Positions 3,670-5,604 of a stretch of DNA of 5,604 nt are shown one piece after another; position 1 is the stretch's first letter, and each line of letters starts with the position of its first letter. Position numbers and translations under genes: made by a program. Source of the DNA: Halovivax sp. (GTDB lineage Archaea; Halobacteriota; Halobacteria; Halobacteriales; Natrialbaceae); the NCBI GenBank assembly GCA_007135505.1, contig SLIS01000092.1:1-5604 (forward strand). The letters run 5' to 3'. A model generated the notes under the pieces. It was not told the origin of the DNA and did not search any database. It saw only the letters and a list, made by a program, of their open reading frames with translations.

Positions 3670-5604
3670 TCAGCACAGGCCAGGTGGATGACAATCGTCG
3701 TCATCGTCCTCGTCATCATCATCGTCATCCTCGTCATCGTTGTCATCATCGTCATCGTCGGAGCCGTCGTGTTCGTAGGCGGACCAGAGATCGACGTCGT
3801 CGTCGAAATCCGAGGTCTCGACGTCGCCTAAACTCTTCTCACCGAACTGAAGGTCGGTCCCGAGCTCGGTCGCCAGTTCGTTCAGCGTCGCGACGCCCTG
3901 TTCGGGGACCTCGGTGTTGGCCTTGAGAATGACGGCGCCGCCGTCGTCGATATAGGCGGCGAGTGCGTCGACCTCGTCGGCGGTGAATCCGAACCCGACG
4001 TCCGGTGGGGTGATGACGATCGCGTGGCGGCCCTCTGTTGTGTCGAGCCACTCCTCGTCAAGTACGTTGACGGCCTGGAACCACATCGCGTCCAGTCCTT
4101 CGATGAAGCGGTGGAAGGCCTCCTGTCCCTCGAAACTGAAGTCGTAGGAGGCGGCGAACTGTCCGCGACCGCCGTCGATCAATAGCATGTCGTCGTCGAC
4201 GGCGTCGTCGGCGAGTTCTCTCGCGAGGTTGGCGTTGAAGACGAAGTTCTCGTCGTCTCCGTCCTCCCACTCGTCGGCGTTCATCAGGCCACCGACGAGG
4301 GCGATACGATTGTCTTCGTCGATGGCGGCGACCGACTCGTCGCCGTCCCAGACGACGGTCCCGTCGTCCGCCTCGACCGTCCGAGCGCTTCTGAATCGGA
4401 GCGCATCGACGTCGCGGTTCCAGACCGCTCCCGTCGACTCCGCGTCGGCCTCCGCCCAGATCTGCCGATCGTTTTCGAGGGCATCCCAGTACGCCTCGAC
4501 GTACGTCGGATGTTCGGAGAACGCCGAGTTGTAGGGTTTGGCGTAGCCGTCCGCGATCACGTCGTAGTTGTAGACCTGCCCGGCTCGCACGTGATCGTCC
4601 GGATACCCGTGGTACGCGAGTAGCCGGCCGTACAGGCCGCGAGGTGGGAACTCATTTTCGTCGACCCAGAAGGTGATGATGTCGCCCTCCTCGAAGTGAG
4701 ATTCGGCGTACTCCGTCGCCTCGTCACCCATGTCGTCGAGGTAGTTCTCGTCCTCGATCCCGCGCCACTCGTCGGAATCGTTCCCAACCCTGGCGGTTTC
4801 CGGGGTGTCCTGTCCCAGATGACGGATGGTGTCTTCCTCGCCCGCACGGAAGCCCGTGTGTTCGACGTCGAACGTGTCGCCGTCGATGATCTCGACGATT
4901 TCGGCCTCGTACGTCTGTCCGGGGTTGAACCCGATCCCGTCCCGGTAGGCGAACCAGTCGGCGTGTCCCTCTGGATCGTAGTTGTAGGTGATCGGCCAGT
5001 CGTCCCAGTCGAACCCGGGTTCGTCTTCGACCGTGTCCTCGGCGAAGCGAAACGCGAGCTCGAGTTCTTCAGCGAGGTAATTCAGGTCGTCGGTGTCCCA
5101 GCTGTCAGCCTCGTTGAAGAGGAAGACGGGGTTGCCATCGGCAGCGAACGATTCGATGGCCGAGACCTGCTCGTCCGCGTGCTCGTCGTCCGGGACGGGG
5201 ATCAACAACGCGTCGGCGTCGTCGAGGTCGGCGGTGAGGTCCGAACTCGCCTCGATCGTGTGGCCCTGGTCTTCGACCCACGTCCCGAACTTGGTGTAAT
5301 CGTCCTCGAGCGTGTAGTTCGGGTCCACTTCGTCGAGGACGATGTGGGCACCGCTGCCCGCGTAGTCTTCGATGATGTTGAGCAACACGACGTCCTGGCC
5401 GTAGTCCAGGGCGAACTCGCCCTCCTCGTCGTGCACGAGCAGCGATCCGCTGCCAAAGACCGTTCCGTCGACGGCCCACAGCGGCACTTCCTCGTCGCTG
5501 TACGAACCGGCGTCAGCCCCGTCCTCGCTATAGACGAAGACGACGTCGTCGTCCGTCAGCCGATCGTAGTTCGAGTCGAGCAAACTCGACGTTTCGTTGA
5601 ACAC
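3670..5604 (-). CDS. composite staphylococcal-type nuclease flanked by DUF4350-like domains (5' end outside window)
   Basis: At least 644 residues, open to the window edge, so the true start and any signal peptide are missing; residues are numbered from the edge. Residues about 41-190 look like a DUF4350/glutamine-amidotransferase-like domain (GTVFGSGSLLV, HIVLDEVDP, ADALLIPVPDD, NPVFLFNEADSW, LAFRF). Residues 231-395 are a staphylococcal-nuclease domain. IDGDT (D243), R261, DTPE (D266, T267, E269) and YGR (R327) match D21, R35, D40, T41, E43 and R87, so it should be an active calcium-dependent DNA/RNA phosphodiesterase. R261 to R327 is 66 residues against 52 in the Staphylococcus enzyme, implying an insertion. 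Residues 421-590 repeat the DUF4350-like pattern (ALVGGLMNADE, LLIDGGRGQF, HAIVITPPDV, AVILKANTE). Residues 616-637 are Asp/Glu with one Asn; the protein ends CHPPGLC. Such nucleases are usually exported, so extracellular DNA scavenging or defence is inferred. Confidence 0.88.
   Translation of the reverse strand: MFNETSSLLDSNYDRLTDDDVVFVYSEDGADAGSYSDEEVPLWAVDGTVFGSGSLLVHDEEGEFALDYGQDVVLLNIIEDYAGSGAHIVLDEVDPNYTLEDDYTKFGTWVEDQGHTIEASSDLTADLDDADALLIPVPDDEHADEQVSAIESFAADGNPVFLFNEADSWDTDDLNYLAEELELAFRFAEDTVEDEPGFDWDDWPITYNYDPEGHADWFAYRDGIGFNPGQTYEAEIVEIIDGDTFDVEHTGFRAGEEDTIRHLGQDTPETARVGNDSDEWRGIEDENYLDDMGDEATEYAESHFEEGDIITFWVDENEFPPRGLYGRLLAYHGYPDDHVRAGQVYNYDVIADGYAKPYNSAFSEHPTYVEAYWDALENDRQIWAEADAESTGAVWNRDVDALRFRSARTVEADDGTVVWDGDESVAAIDEDNRIALVGGLMNADEWEDGDDENFVFNANLARELADDAVDDDMLLIDGGRGQFAASYDFSFEGQEAFHRFIEGLDAMWFQAVNVLDEEWLDTTEGRHAIVITPPDVGFGFTADEVDALAAYIDDGGAVILKANTEVPEQGVATLNELATELGTDLQFGEKSLGDVETSDFDDDVDLWSAYEHDGSDDDDDDNDDEDDDDDDEDDDDDCHPPGLC
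3694..3762 (-). repeat. GAY trinucleotide tract coding poly-Asp
   Basis: A run of GAT/GAC/GAG/GAA codons, with one AAC, encodes the acidic tail (residues 615-637 of the nuclease protein). Because the unit is a trinucleotide, slippage changes tail length in steps of one residue without shifting the frame, so this tract is likely to vary in length between strains. Confidence 0.75.

Noticed and set aside
3670..3696. C-terminal CHPPGLC as an archaeosortase (PGF-CTERM) or lipobox signal
   Set aside because: There is no PGF motif followed by a hydrophobic helix and basic end; lipoboxes are N-terminal.
3351..3926. 191-codon plus-strand frame with HRHRHHH runs
   Set aside because: The His/Arg repeats are simply the antisense reading of the poly-Asp codons and intergenic DNA.

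Overview
The window looks like a piece of a haloarchaeal chromosome or megaplasmid. The DNA is GC-rich with GC-dominated third codon positions, most proteins are strongly acidic, and there are TATA-type promoter candidates about 27 bases upstream of start codons. Two adjacent genes encode bacterio-opsin-activator (Bat)-type HTH regulators, a family characteristic of halophilic archaea.

Layout, left to right. Positions 1-997 (+) hold two tandem Bat-type regulators joined by a 4-base ATGA overlap; the first is cut by the window edge. Positions 1020-2420 (+) hold a TATA-like element, a short leader that may be a real upstream ORF or the trace of a one-base frameshift, and a DUF418/YeiB-type multi-pass membrane protein. 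Positions 2421-2783 lack a convincing gene. They hold a possible 46-codon ORF, a 7-bp-stem hairpin, a block of tandem ~25-26-base imperfect repeats, a 13-base palindrome and a probable promoter. Positions 2784-3026 (+) encode an 80-residue protein with a putative C-x4-C...C-P-x-H metal site. It converges with 3101-3412 (-), an MTH1187/YkoF-type thiamine-binding protein. Positions 3413-3669 are intergenic with two clear inverted repeats and a candidate promoter. Positions 3670-5604 (-) hold a large, 5'-truncated gene in which a staphylococcal-nuclease-type domain with all catalytic residues sits between two related DUF4350-like domains. It ends in a 22-residue, almost pure Asp/Glu tract and a terminal C-x5-C that holds the only cysteines in the visible protein.

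The genes do not form one pathway. The two regulators are probably co-transcribed. The membrane protein, the small protein, the thiamine-binding protein and the nuclease each appear to have their own transcription unit. The most distinctive item is the composite nuclease; next are the non-coding tandem repeat block and the leader anomaly before the DUF418 gene.
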